NCBI GenBank assembly: GCA_903914955.1
Contig: CAIWRB010000288.1
Location: 1-59,341, forward strand
DNA from: an uncultured Chloroflexota bacterium
GTDB lineage: Bacteria > Chloroflexota > Anaerolineae > Anaerolineales > Villigracilaceae
DNA length: 59,341 nt
Direction: 5' to 3'
In this document: piece after piece, positions 17,050 to 25,108 of the stretch
How the letters are laid out: every line of letters begins with the position of its first letter
Numbering within the stretch: the first letter of the stretch is position 1
Made by a program: the position numbers and the translations under genes
The notes under the pieces: model-generated
The model's input: only the letters and a program-made list of their open reading frames with translations
The model's database searches: none
Told to the model about the DNA's origin: nothing

Positions 17050-18030
17050 CTACGGAACAAACTCATTCGTGAACGCTTTGTTCACATCCAACGGCTCCTT
17101 GATCAGTTCCATTTTCACAAGCAGATCATTCATGTTCTGCCATGCTTGTGGATTGGAAAAACCGATCCGCTCAGCCTGCCAAAATTCAATGGACGTTGTG
17201 AGCACCTGCATCTGAACGGTCTTATCCATATCAGCAAGACCTTCGATATATTTTTCGCTGATGGTATAAGCCTCATCAGGATTTGCAATCGTATCGGCAA
17301 TACCATGCGCCAGCGCGCGCGACATACGGCGCACAAGTTCTGGATCATCTTTAATAGTCATCTCGCTTGTGACCAAGCCATTCGCAGTCAACTGCAAATA
17401 ATCCGCCACGCGCAGTTCGTTCACTGGATGCGCCTGTGAATTTAGAATGATTGGCTCATTGGCTGCGTATCCAACCACTATTTTTTTTTGTCCAGTGGCA
17501 AACGCTTCCACTTGATTGAATCCGATGGCTTCCAATGTCACGTCTGCAGGGGTTAATCCCGCAGAAAAAAGCAAAGCCTGCAAGCCGATATAATTCGCGC
17601 CAAACAAACCTGGCAAGCCGATTGTCTGTCCACGCAGGTCGGCGGGTTTGGTGATGTTTAGGTCAGGTTCAGAAATGATCGAAATCGGAAACTTCTGATA
17701 CCACGCGAACGCGTATACCACAGGCAATTCTTGTGAACGCGCCAACAAAACCTGTTCACCAGAAGCCACCGCAAACGGCAGTTCGCCTGCGCCTACCAAT
17801 GAAACGCCATCGGTCTCGAACGAATAATCAAATTCGATCTCGATACCTTCCTTTGCAAAATAGCCCTTTTCAATTGCGTCATAAAATGGCGCAAACTGAA
17901 TATTGGGGATGTATCCCATGGGGAGCTTGATTTTGCGGATTGTATTCGCATCATTCGCAGATCCGAAACTGCCACAGGCCGAAAGGCTGACTGCCAGCCC
18001 AAGCATTAGCAAAACTAATTTCTTCAACAT
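17050..18030 (-). CDS. ribY: NMT1/THI5-like substrate-binding lipoprotein, RibY-like
   Basis: A 326-residue lipoprotein (lipobox LSAC at about residue 19) of the NMT1/THI5-like periplasmic-binding fold. Recognisable parts are PNIQFAPFYDAIEKGYFAKEGIEIE, GVSLVGAGELPFAVASGEQ and DLRGQTIGLPGLFGANYIGL. In this family ThiY binds thiamin precursors and RibY binds riboflavin; the FMN riboswitch upstream points to riboflavin. AGGAGG precedes the ATG. The gene is between permease and ATPase genes on the minus strand. Assignment to RibY is an inference from context; the fold is certain. Confidence 0.82.
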   Translation of the reverse strand: MLKKLVLLMLGLAVSLSACGSFGSANDANTIRKIKLPMGYIPNIQFAPFYDAIEKGYFAKEGIEIEFDYSFETDGVSLVGAGELPFAVASGEQVLLARSQELPVVYAFAWYQKFPISIISEPDLNITKPADLRGQTIGLPGLFGANYIGLQALLFSAGLTPADVTLEAIGFNQVEAFATGQKKIVVGYAANEPIILNSQAHPVNELRVADYLQLTANGLVTSEMTIKDDPELVRRMSRALAHGIADTIANPDEAYTISEKYIEGLADMDKTVQMQVLTTSIEFWQAERIGFSNPQAWQNMNDLLVKMELIKEPLDVNKAFTNEFVP

Positions 18031-18057
18031 TAAGGTCCTCCTGAAAATTAATAACGC

Positions 18058-18867
18058 TCAAACATTCAAACGTTCAAACGTTTCCTGCCATCGTAAAAGT
18101 TTTTTTTCTATCCGCGCAACAATTCCATACAAACCCAGCGCGAGAAAGATCAACATGAACACAGCCACATATACCATCGGCATATCGTAGCCAACGCGCG
18201 CGCGGTTGATGAGGTTTCCCAATCCATACTTTGATCCGATCAATTCTCCCACCACCGCGCCGATCACTGACAACGTTGCGCCGATCCTCAGTCCGCCGAG
18301 GAAGATGGGCAGCGCGGCGGGAATCTCCACTTTCATCAATATCTGTTTTCGCGAAGCGCGCAGGGATTTCATCAGATCATAAAATGCCTGCGGCACTGCG
18401 CGGATTCCCACAATGGTATTGATCAGTACGGGGAAGAATACGATCAAGGCGCAGATCAACACTTTGGAGAACATGCCGTATCCGAACCACAACACCAGTA
18501 ATGGCGCAATCGCAACCACAGGAATGGCTTGACTCGCCACCAGATACGGCGACAGGACTTGCTCCAACGCGCGCGATTTTGCCACCGAATATCCAAGGAT
18601 CGTGGCGAACGTGACGCCAACGATCAAACCCAACACTACTTCCGAAAAGGTTACGCCAATATCACGGAACAAACTTCCATCCTGCGCGGCCACTAGAAAA
18701 CGTGACCACACTTTCAGAGGCGGGGGCAAAATGAACACTTCCACGCCTGAAAAAATGGAGGTGATCTGCCAGCAGACCAATCCCAGACCAAGTGAAAGTA
18801 CGCGCAGCCACATTCCGTTTCGCTTCGCAGAAGAGGGATGAAATACTTTTAAAGGATTGATATCCAT
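18058..18867 (-). CDS. ribX: ABC transporter permease, RibX-like
   Basis: A 269-residue permease with six hydrophobic segments and the EAA-type loop LMKSLRASRKQILMKVEIPAALP, typical of SsuC/TauC/ThiX-type permeases. It should form the membrane channel for the substrate delivered by the lipoprotein at 17050. The ATG at 18867 is chosen because TAGGA precedes it; the upstream in-frame start at 18927 would lie beyond a terminator hairpin and add 20 unrelated residues. It is the first gene after the FMN riboswitch leader. Confidence 0.85.
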   Translation of the reverse strand: MDINPLKVFHPSSAKRNGMWLRVLSLGLGLVCWQITSIFSGVEVFILPPPLKVWSRFLVAAQDGSLFRDIGVTFSEVVLGLIVGVTFATILGYSVAKSRALEQVLSPYLVASQAIPVVAIAPLLVLWFGYGMFSKVLICALIVFFPVLINTIVGIRAVPQAFYDLMKSLRASRKQILMKVEIPAALPIFLGGLRIGATLSVIGAVVGELIGSKYGLGNLINRARVGYDMPMVYVAVFMLIFLALGLYGIVARIEKKLLRWQETFERLNV

Positions 18868-18882
18868 GATCGATGTCCTATC

Positions 18883-18919
18883 AAAAAAAAACGCCTCGTT
18901 AGAATTAACTGCGGGGCGT
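18883..18919 (-). terminator. Second terminator in FMN-riboswitch leader
   Basis: On the minus strand an eight-pair stem (plus arms 18891-18898 and 18912-18919, one G-U pair, 13-base loop) is followed by nine T. It lies between the first riboswitch terminator and the ribX start, so ribX expression needs read-through of two stop signals. Confidence 0.75.
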
Positions 18920-18969
18920 GGAAACAAGCCGTGACGGACGCAAAGCGTGATGCTGAATCACGTCAGAAT

Positions 18970-19000
18970 AAAAATCCCGAAAACAGTAAATGTTTTCGGG
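18970..19000 (-). terminator. Terminator of FMN riboswitch
   Basis: A perfect ten-pair stem on the minus strand (plus arms 18976-18985 and 18991-19000, five-base loop) followed by ATTTTTATT. It sits just 3' of the FMN aptamer and is presumably formed when FMN binds. A competing pairing AACAC...GTGTT between aptamer and terminator (near 19010-19040) may be the anti-terminator. Confidence 0.88.
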
Positions 19001-19042
19001 GCGTGAATCAACACATCAACCCGCGCGGGTCGTGTTGTTTTT

Positions 19043-19175
19043 ACCTTCTTCTATCCAGACTATACTGTCGGCTCTGGAATTACACCAGATCATGCGCTTG
19101 CGCGCTCGTGGCCTTTACCACCGATCGGGAATTCACTTGAAATCGTACGCTCAAATGTCACCCTGCCCCGAAGGT
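19043..19175 (-). promoter_or_regulatory. FMN riboswitch (RFN element)
   Basis: On the minus strand the conserved RFN core is seen: the closing stem ACCTTC/GAAGGT (plus 19170-19175 and 19043-19048), then GGGGCAGGGTGA, AATTCCCGA, GGTGGTAAAGGCCACGAGC, and at the 3' end GAGCCGACAGTATAGTCTGG followed by ATAGAAGAAGG. The second arm has an insertion of about 25 bases that can form its own seven-pair hairpin. FMN binding normally turns off riboflavin synthesis or uptake genes; here the controlled unit is the three-gene ABC importer. Confidence 0.95.
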
Positions 19176-19190
19176 TATTAAGTTATAGTG

Positions 19191-19196
19191 ATTATA
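19191..19196 (-). promoter_or_regulatory. -10 box of riboflavin transporter transcript
   Basis: The minus strand reads TATAAT about 15 bases before the aptamer's first stem, so the transcript would begin almost exactly at the riboswitch. No convincing -35 box was found. Confidence 0.45.
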
Positions 19197-19232
19197 ACAT
19201 TACAGGTCAGATCGCGATGCTGTCCTGCAATG

Positions 19233-21929
19233 TTATTTCAATTGCGCGATAATCTTCTCTGCTGTATTTTTATACGTGGCTAGCTTCTCAACTTCTTTTG
19301 CAACCAACGCGGAGGGAGCTTTATTGGCGAAGTCACTGGAGAGAAGTTTTTCGAGCCGCTCAATATGAGATTGAGCTTCTTTCAAATCTTTTTCAAGACG
19401 CGGTTTGTCATTGGTCACATCCACCATGCCAGCGAGCGGAATGTAAATTTCAATGGAACCAGCCACGATGGCGGCGCTGTCTTCTGGCTTTTCGGTCAGC
19501 GAAGACTGAATAGTAAGAAGTGAGAAATCTAAACCTGCAAGCGCGGCAATCATCGCGGATTGTTCTTTGAGCAAATCGGTTTTGTCGCCTGCCGAGAAAT
19601 TTGCGGCGAGTTTCTTGGATGGCGTAATGTTCTTCTCTGCGCGCAGATTGCGGATCGAACGCACCAACTCCTGAATGAGTGTGAAATCCGCGATCTTGGA
19701 TTCTTCCCAGCCTTCTGGATCACGCGGCTCGGGGAATTTTGCAATGATGAGCGCAGTCGGCCAATCTTTACACATATCTTTTAGCGGAGACTCTTTCAAG
19801 GCTGTCTGCAAATGTCCCCAGACTTCTTCAGTGATGAAGGGCGTGAAGGGATGCAGTAAACGTAGTGAAATATCAAACACACGCACAAGCGTTTCAACTG
19901 TCTGCTTTTTGGTTACTTCATTTTGCATTTGACCCTTAGCGATTTCCACATACCAATCTGCGAAATCGGACCAGAGGAATTCATAAATCTGCTGACCAGC
20001 CTGCCCATATTGGAAGTTCTGGAATTGTCGTTCCACATCGCGGATAAGCGTTTGGAGTTTGGACCATATCCAGGAATCGGCGAGTGACCAGTTATCAGCG
20101 GTCAGTGTGCCAGTTTGTATATCATCCAGTGAATCAATCGCATTGATCACAAACCTTCCTGCATTCCAGATCTTATTGGCGAAGTTGCGATTGGCTTCCA
20201 CTTTTTTGATTCCAACATTCGTGTCATTGCCAGGCGTGGAACCCACCAACAGCGTGAAGCGCAGAGCATCCGTACCGAATTCGTCCATCACGATCAGCGG
20301 GTCGATCACATTGCCCTTGGTCTTGGACATTTTATGTCCATGCTCATCGCGTACGAGTCCATGCAGGTACACGGTATGGAACGGCGGGACTTCGGTAAAT
20401 TCAAGTCCGGTCATGATCATGCGCGCGACCCAGAAGAACAAAATATCATAGCCTGTTTCCATGTAGGAAGTTGGATAAAAATATTTCAGGTCGGGCGTTT
20501 GCTCAGGCCAACCCAAAGTGGAGAAGGGCCACAGTCCCGAAGAGAACCATGTATCCAACACATCATCATCCTGATGAATTTCCTTCGAGCCGCAGGTTCC
20601 GCATTGTTTGGGATCTTCACGAGCCACGGTCATATGGTGATCGGGGCAATACCAAACGGGGATGCGATGTCCCCACCAGAGCTGGCGGCTGATACACCAA
20701 TCTTTGATGTTGTCGAGCCAGTTGTAATAAACTTTTTCAAACCGCTCAGGCACGATCTTGATCTGTCCGTTACGCACCGCGTCGAGACCTTTGCTCGCGA
20801 GCGATTCCATTTTCACGAACCATTGCTCCGAGATCATCGGCTCGACAATTTCACCGCCGCGTTGTGAGCGTGGAATTGTCGTTGTGTACGGCTCGGTCTT
20901 GATGACGAGATCCGCGGCTTTCATGTCCGACCAGATATTTTTACGAGCCACGAATCTATCCTGACCTTGATACTTGCCGCCGTTCTCGTTGACCTTGGCT
21001 TCTTTATCAAGCATCGAGATGATCGGCAGGCTGTGACGCTGCGCAATGGCGTAATCGTTCGGGTCGTGACCCGGAGTGATCTTCAATGCGCCCGTACCAA
21101 ATTCCATGCTGACGTAGTCATCTGCGATAATCTGGATTTCGCGCGCGAGGATTGGCACAATAGCTTTCATGCCGATGAACTTCTTGAAGCGATCATCCTC
21201 AGGGTGGACTGCCACAGCGGTATCCCCAAGAATCGTTTCGGGACGAACTGTGGCTACGGGGATAAATTCATCTGACCCCGCGATCATATATTTGAAATAA
21301 TAAAGGGTGGCTTGTTCTTCGTTATATTCCACTTCCAAGTCTGAGACAGCGGTCTTGAGGCCCGGTGACCAGTTGATGAGGCGTGGGCCGCGATAGATCA
21401 GTCCTTTTTCATACAGTCGAACAAATGCCTCTCGGACTGCCCGACTCAGGCCTTCGTCCAGTGTGAAGCGTTCGCGGTCCCAATCACAGGATGCCCCGAG
21501 GCGTCGAATCTGATTGTAGATCATGCCGCCGTATTTCTTCTTCCACTCCCAAGTGCGGGCAACAAATTTTTCGCGCCCATATTCCTCGCGAGTAATTTCT
21601 TCATTTTTGAGCAGGTCACGTTCCACCATCAATTGCGTGGCAATACCCGCGTGATCGGAACCAGGAACCCATAAAGCTGAGAAGCCTTTCATGCGGTGAT
21701 AGCGGATCATGAGATCTTCCACGCTGACAAACATGGCATGACCGATATGCAATTCGCCGGTCACGTTTGGCGGGGGAATCGAAATGACGAACGGTTTGAC
21801 GTTCGGATCGAAATCAGGCTTGTTGGGATCATTATGCGGCTTGAAGAATCCGCCTGTTTCCCACATCGCATAAATGCGCTGTTCGGTGGATTTGAAATCA
21901 TAAGCTTTTGGTAGTTCGTGTTTGGTCAT
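19233..21929 (-). CDS. valS: Valyl-tRNA synthetase
   Basis: An 898-residue class I synthetase that charges tRNA-Val. It has the HIGH motif in PPPNVTGELHIGHAM near residue 50, the editing (CP1) domain, the signature HKMSKTKGNVIDP with the KMSKS-type ATP-binding loop near residue 530, an anticodon-binding domain and a C-terminal coiled-coil of the ValS type (LEKDLKEAQSHIERLEKLL). The ATG at 21929 follows AAGGAG; the in-frame codon at 21956 would add nine residues and has no such signal. The tRNA-dependent T-box leader upstream controls it. Confidence 0.98.
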   Translation of the reverse strand: MTKHELPKAYDFKSTEQRIYAMWETGGFFKPHNDPNKPDFDPNVKPFVISIPPPNVTGELHIGHAMFVSVEDLMIRYHRMKGFSALWVPGSDHAGIATQLMVERDLLKNEEITREEYGREKFVARTWEWKKKYGGMIYNQIRRLGASCDWDRERFTLDEGLSRAVREAFVRLYEKGLIYRGPRLINWSPGLKTAVSDLEVEYNEEQATLYYFKYMIAGSDEFIPVATVRPETILGDTAVAVHPEDDRFKKFIGMKAIVPILAREIQIIADDYVSMEFGTGALKITPGHDPNDYAIAQRHSLPIISMLDKEAKVNENGGKYQGQDRFVARKNIWSDMKAADLVIKTEPYTTTIPRSQRGGEIVEPMISEQWFVKMESLASKGLDAVRNGQIKIVPERFEKVYYNWLDNIKDWCISRQLWWGHRIPVWYCPDHHMTVAREDPKQCGTCGSKEIHQDDDVLDTWFSSGLWPFSTLGWPEQTPDLKYFYPTSYMETGYDILFFWVARMIMTGLEFTEVPPFHTVYLHGLVRDEHGHKMSKTKGNVIDPLIVMDEFGTDALRFTLLVGSTPGNDTNVGIKKVEANRNFANKIWNAGRFVINAIDSLDDIQTGTLTADNWSLADSWIWSKLQTLIRDVERQFQNFQYGQAGQQIYEFLWSDFADWYVEIAKGQMQNEVTKKQTVETLVRVFDISLRLLHPFTPFITEEVWGHLQTALKESPLKDMCKDWPTALIIAKFPEPRDPEGWEESKIADFTLIQELVRSIRNLRAEKNITPSKKLAANFSAGDKTDLLKEQSAMIAALAGLDFSLLTIQSSLTEKPEDSAAIVAGSIEIYIPLAGMVDVTNDKPRLEKDLKEAQSHIERLEKLLSSDFANKAPSALVAKEVEKLATYKNTAEKIIAQLK

Positions 21930-21959
21930 TCGGTCTCCTTTTTGTAGATAATACACCGT

Positions 21960-22003
21960 TGGCTGAGTAGGGCGAATGCTCTTCCCGCCCGTATCGAAAC
22001 CAA
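21960..22003 (+). repeat. Intergenic repeat unit, plus orientation
   Basis: The stretch begins GGCTGAGTAG and ends CCCGTATCGAAACC. These end sequences resemble the GGTTGAGTAGC...GTATCGAAACC intergenic elements that I know from many GC-balanced genomes. It lies in the valS leader between T-box terminator and start codon. Confidence 0.5.
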
Positions 22004-22048
22004 CACATTATAGGTATACTTTTTTTAAAAAAGTGTTTATTTATTCAC

Positions 22049-22133
22049 GTGTGGTTTCGACACCTGCACTGCACCAAACGCAGCGCGGTGCAAGTGTACG
22101 CCGCTCACTTTCGTTCGCAGCTACTCAACCACC
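22049..22133 (-). repeat. Intergenic repeat unit, minus orientation
   Basis: In the plus strand it begins GTGTGGTTTCGACAC and ends GCAGCTACTCAACCACC, the reverse complement of the same element type as at 21960. Inside is a GCACC...GGTGC hairpin. The two units face each other across a 45-base AT-rich centre, and their inner ends (21991-22006 with 22049-22063) form an imperfect inverted repeat of 15-16 bases. Confidence 0.5.
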
Positions 22134-22143
22134 AATGTCACTT

Positions 22144-22182
22144 AAAACAAAAATACTTCATCCATCATGAGGACGAAGTATT
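22144..22182 (-). terminator. T-box terminator of valS
   Basis: Minus strand: eight-pair stem AATACTTC/GAAGTATT (plus 22152-22159 and 22175-22182) followed by TTTTGTTTT. The 5' arm lies just after the T-box sequence, as expected for a terminator that competes with the anti-terminator. Confidence 0.88.
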
Positions 22183-22390
22183 GCTCCGCGGTACCACCTC
22201 AGTTCAGCCTTTCGACTGCACTTTGTGACTGACATTCATCAGTCCATGCTGTAACGGGCATTCCCGTGCCGTTCTAGTTTCACGAAGATTTCTTCGGCAG
22301 AGTTATCAGATGACTTCGGTGATGATTTCCTGCGGATGCTTCCACCAATCACATCCTTCTCTATCAGGTGCTTTTCACTTACTACTTCTG
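22183..22390 (-). promoter_or_regulatory. T-box riboswitch, valine specifier GUC
   Basis: The minus strand contains the T-box sequence AGGTGGTACCGCGGAGC (plus 22184-22200). Its UGGU bulge would pair with an NCCA tail whose discriminator base is A, as in tRNA-Val. Upstream, Stem I carries a distal GGTGGAAGC segment and a specifier loop reading GAA-GTC-A, with the valine codon GUC at plus 22314-22312. Uncharged tRNA-Val would stabilise the anti-terminator and allow valS transcription. Confidence 0.92.
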
Positions 22391-22400
22391 AATGGCTGGG

Positions 22401-22429
22401 ATTATAAGAGCGAGGGCGGGGAGAGTCAA
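22401..22429 (-). promoter_or_regulatory. Sigma-A type promoter for valS leader
   Basis: Minus strand: TTGACT (plus 22424-22429), 17-base spacer, TATAAT (plus 22401-22406). Both boxes are near consensus. The -35 box overlaps the last codons of the upstream SDR gene, so the promoter is partly inside a coding region. Confidence 0.8.
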
Positions 22430-23397
22430 GCGTTGACCGACGTGATCGAATCAACAATGGACTGTTCAAGCGAATAAGTCGGCTCCCAATTCATTTCACG
22501 TTTTATCTTTTCGTGGGAACATGGTTTGTCTATGTTCATTTGCGAAGGACGGCGCACTCCAGGATTGAGGCGCAGTAAATCCAGCAGAGCTACAAATCCA
22601 TCCATAAGATTCAAACCGAATGATGACAGAACGACAATGTGCAGATCCTTTTTGATATATTTGACGATCTCGCGCGTGAACTCGACCATGCGCGCATTAT
22701 GGGACGAGACAATGTACCGTTCACCACTGCGACCCTTTGTCAGCGCAAGAGTGACCGCATCCGCCACATCGCGCACATCCACAAAGGCATTGACATAATC
22801 CATTATTGGCAAAAAAGGCATTTTGCGAACAGTTTTGATGAGCGTTTCCACACGCTCCGAGCCGGGGCCAAGGATCACGCTGGGATTAAGAATGATGATA
22901 CGCATATCACCCGCCATTTCTTTCAATTCAGTTTCACTCAATAGTTTGGTGTATCCATAAATATCCTCTTTGCCTTTGGATTCGAGATCCGGAATCATCG
23001 TTTCCTCTGTAATTTGCGGCGGACGAAAGTCAACGGCCGAGATGGAACTGATGAAGATAAAGTTTTTGCAGCCCGCTTCACGCGCCGCCTGCGCCAGATA
23101 ACGCGTGCCGATCACATTCGAGTCATAGATCTTTTGCGCATCCGCTTTTTTGAAGGAGACCATGGCCGCATTATGAATCACCGTATCCACACCTTTGAGC
23201 TGCTCAGCAAAAAAATCAGGCTGAGTCAACTCACCTTGAATCCAACGCACGCGATCCAGTTTTTCGATTTCCAAAATTGTTTTACGTTGACTGCGGACCA
23301 GCACCCTCAGTTCCCCCTGCGGATCATGCGCGTGGATTGCCTGCACGATGTATTGTCCGAGGAATCCGAGTCCGCCAGTGATGAAGTATGTGGTCAT
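22426..23397 (-). CDS. Extended SDR NAD-dependent epimerase/dehydratase
   Basis: A 323-residue protein with the nucleotide-binding motif GGLGFLG at residues 8-14, a catalytic YGYTK (Y-x3-K) near residue 147, and the NAAMVSF and NPSVILGPGS segments of the 3-beta-HSD / dihydroflavonol-reductase-like extended SDRs. It would oxidise or reduce a small alcohol or sugar substrate with NAD(P); the substrate cannot be read from the sequence. Its last codons contain the -35 box of the valS promoter. Confidence 0.88.
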   Translation of the reverse strand: MTTYFITGGLGFLGQYIVQAIHAHDPQGELRVLVRSQRKTILEIEKLDRVRWIQGELTQPDFFAEQLKGVDTVIHNAAMVSFKKADAQKIYDSNVIGTRYLAQAAREAGCKNFIFISSISAVDFRPPQITEETMIPDLESKGKEDIYGYTKLLSETELKEMAGDMRIIILNPSVILGPGSERVETLIKTVRKMPFLPIMDYVNAFVDVRDVADAVTLALTKGRSGERYIVSSHNARMVEFTREIVKYIKKDLHIVVLSSFGLNLMDGFVALLDLLRLNPGVRRPSQMNIDKPCSHEKIKREMNWEPTYSLEQSIVDSITSVNA

Positions 23398-23501
23398 AAG
23401 TTGTATCCTAAATTATAAGAGCATTTTGAAAAACGATTCCATCAAAATTATTGATGCTATACTTGCCCCAGTTTTATCCCATATCAATTAAGGAACTCAA
23501 C

Positions 23502-24266
23502 ATGGATCTCAGTTTATTGGACTTTGTATTTGCAGGTTTAGCCGCTCTCGCAGCAGGCGCGATCAACGCACTGGCAGGCGGCGGGACGCTCATCACATTT
23601 CCCGTGCTCACATTTTTAGGCATTCCCGCGGTTGCTGCGAATGTGACGAATACCGTTGCGCTTTGCCCCGGCTATTTCGGCGGTACGCTCGCTCAATTGA
23701 AAGATCTGCAAGGCCAAAAAAATCGCCTCTGGATCATTGTCCCTGCCAGCATTATAGGCGGCGTCGTTGGAGGATTTCTTCTTCTGCAAACTGGCGAAAG
23801 ATTATTCAAGGAACTTGTTCCATATTTAATTTTGCTTGCATCGGGATTGCTTGCCATCCAAGACCCCGTCCGCGCCTGGTTGATCCGCCGCATGGGCGAA
23901 GGTCACGGCTCAAAACTGGAAAAATTATCATGGCTGCCTGTTGGGCTGGCTTCGATCTATGGAGGATATTTTGGCGCTGGATTGAGCGTGATCGTTCTTT
24001 CAGCCTTGGGATTAACTCTGGAGGACACGCTCACGCGTCTTAACGCGCTCAAGCAGGCGATTGGTTTCTCGGTCAATGTCGCCGCTGCGATATTTTTCCT
24101 CTTCTCAGGGAAAGTGGTCTGGCCTGTGGCCTTAATGATGGCTGTGGGAGCATTGATCGGCGGCACATTGGGTGGAAAACTCGCAGGCCAGGTCAAACCC
24201 TCCACCTTGCGCTGGACAGTTGTCACGATCGGCGTCATCGTCTCGATCATCTATTTTTTGAAATAG
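23502..24266 (+). CDS. TSUP-family permease (TauE/SafE type)
   Basis: A 254-residue protein with about eight hydrophobic segments in two repeated halves, each with the family's Gly-rich pattern ([20 protein letters not shown] and [19 protein letters not shown]). TauE/SafE proteins are proposed to export sulfite or organosulfur anions; the substrate here is unknown. The ATG at 23502 is chosen because TTAAGGAACTCAAC precedes it; the upstream in-frame ATGs at 23451 have no such signal. It lies 10 bases before the lipoprotein gene at 24277. Confidence 0.9.
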   Translation: MDLSLLDFVFAGLAALAAGAINALAGGGTLITFPVLTFLGIPAVAANVTNTVALCPGYFGGTLAQLKDLQGQKNRLWIIVPASIIGGVVGGFLLLQTGERLFKELVPYLILLASGLLAIQDPVRAWLIRRMGEGHGSKLEKLSWLPVGLASIYGGYFGAGLSVIVLSALGLTLEDTLTRLNALKQAIGFSVNVAAAIFFLFSGKVVWPVALMMAVGALIGGTLGGKLAGQVKPSTLRWTVVTIGVIVSIIYFLK

Positions 24267-24276
24267 GTTTTTTACT

Positions 24277-24993
24277 ATGAAGATTAGGTTATGGAAATAT
24301 CTAACTTTCATTTTGTTGTTGATTTATGTCACAAGTTCCTGTAGTTTAACTGGGAATACAACTCCCCCATCGAAGCGGATCTTATTTATTGGAAATAGTT
24401 ATACCGATCTCAACGGTGGATTGGACAAATATATTATCGGACTTGCGCCGAATTCCGAATCCGTGCGTATTACTCCAGGCGGATACACCCTGCAAAATCA
24501 TTGGGAGGATGCAAAAACGCTGGAAGCGATCCGTTCAGGGAATTGGGATGTGGTGGTCTTGCAGGAGCAGAGTCAAAGCTCGGTTACCAATTACTATAAT
24601 TTTTATGAATACGCTCAAAAGTTGGATATGGAAATAAAAAACGCCGGTGCTGAGACTGTCATGTTTATGACCTGGGAACGGCCGGACAGCGTTCAATATG
24701 GAGTCACTGCACAGGCGGTCAATAAAGCCTACACCGCACTTGGTCAGCAATTGGGGGTAAAAGTAGCTCCAGTGGGATTGGCATTTTCCATGGCTTTGAA
24801 GGAACGCCCGGATATTAAGCTGTATATAGTGGATGGACATCCCACTCCGCAAGGAACCTATCTAGCCGCATGTGTCTTTTATGGATTTATCTTTCAGCAG
24901 AGTCCCATTGGAAATTCCTATGGCGCAGATTTAAACAACGACGATAAACTTTTTCTGCAAAGTATTGCCGCGAAAGCATTGGGTATTAAATAA
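24277..24993 (+). CDS. SGNH/GDSL-like hydrolase lipoprotein
   Basis: A 238-residue protein with a lipoprotein signal (lipobox VTSSC at about 22). The SGNH-type block I reads FIGNSYT, and block V reads DGHPTPQGTYLAA with the Asp/His pair. It resembles the DUF4886 branch of SGNH hydrolases, usually esterases acting on small or polysaccharide-linked acyl groups outside the membrane. The gene follows the TSUP permease by 10 bases and may be cotranscribed. Downstream is a repeat-like intergenic element. Confidence 0.75.
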   Translation: MKIRLWKYLTFILLLIYVTSSCSLTGNTTPPSKRILFIGNSYTDLNGGLDKYIIGLAPNSESVRITPGGYTLQNHWEDAKTLEAIRSGNWDVVVLQEQSQSSVTNYYNFYEYAQKLDMEIKNAGAETVMFMTWERPDSVQYGVTAQAVNKAYTALGQQLGVKVAPVGLAFSMALKERPDIKLYIVDGHPTPQGTYLAACVFYGFIFQQSPIGNSYGADLNNDDKLFLQSIAAKALGIK

Positions 24994-24994
24994 A

Positions 24995-25092
24995 TTATGT
25001 GACGCTGCGAAGGCGAGAGCCCGAAGCAACCTCCCAATTCAAGAGGAGCTTGTTTCGCCGCCAAAAATCAAGAACGGCGGCTCGCAACGACA
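24995..25092. repeat. Degenerate palindromic intergenic repeat
   Basis: The stretch reads roughly GTGACGCTGCGAAGGCGAG ... GAAGCAACCTCCC ... GAGGAGCTTGTTTCG ... GGCTCGCAACGACATT. These pieces match, with changes, the GTCATTGCGAGC...GAAGCAATCTC / GAGATTGCTTCG...TCGCAATGACA pattern of intergenic palindromes seen in many Chloroflexota and other genomes. It contains a CGCCG...CGGCG hairpin near 25058-25082. It has no coding potential and lies between convergent genes. Confidence 0.5.
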
Positions 25093-25108
25093 TTTGAAAA
25101 CTTGAAGG

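Noticed and set aside
16238-19175. Thiamin-precursor transporter under a TPP riboswitch
   Set aside because: The protein fold would allow it, but the RNA has the RFN core and lacks the TPP-type CTGAGA and ACCTGATC motifs.
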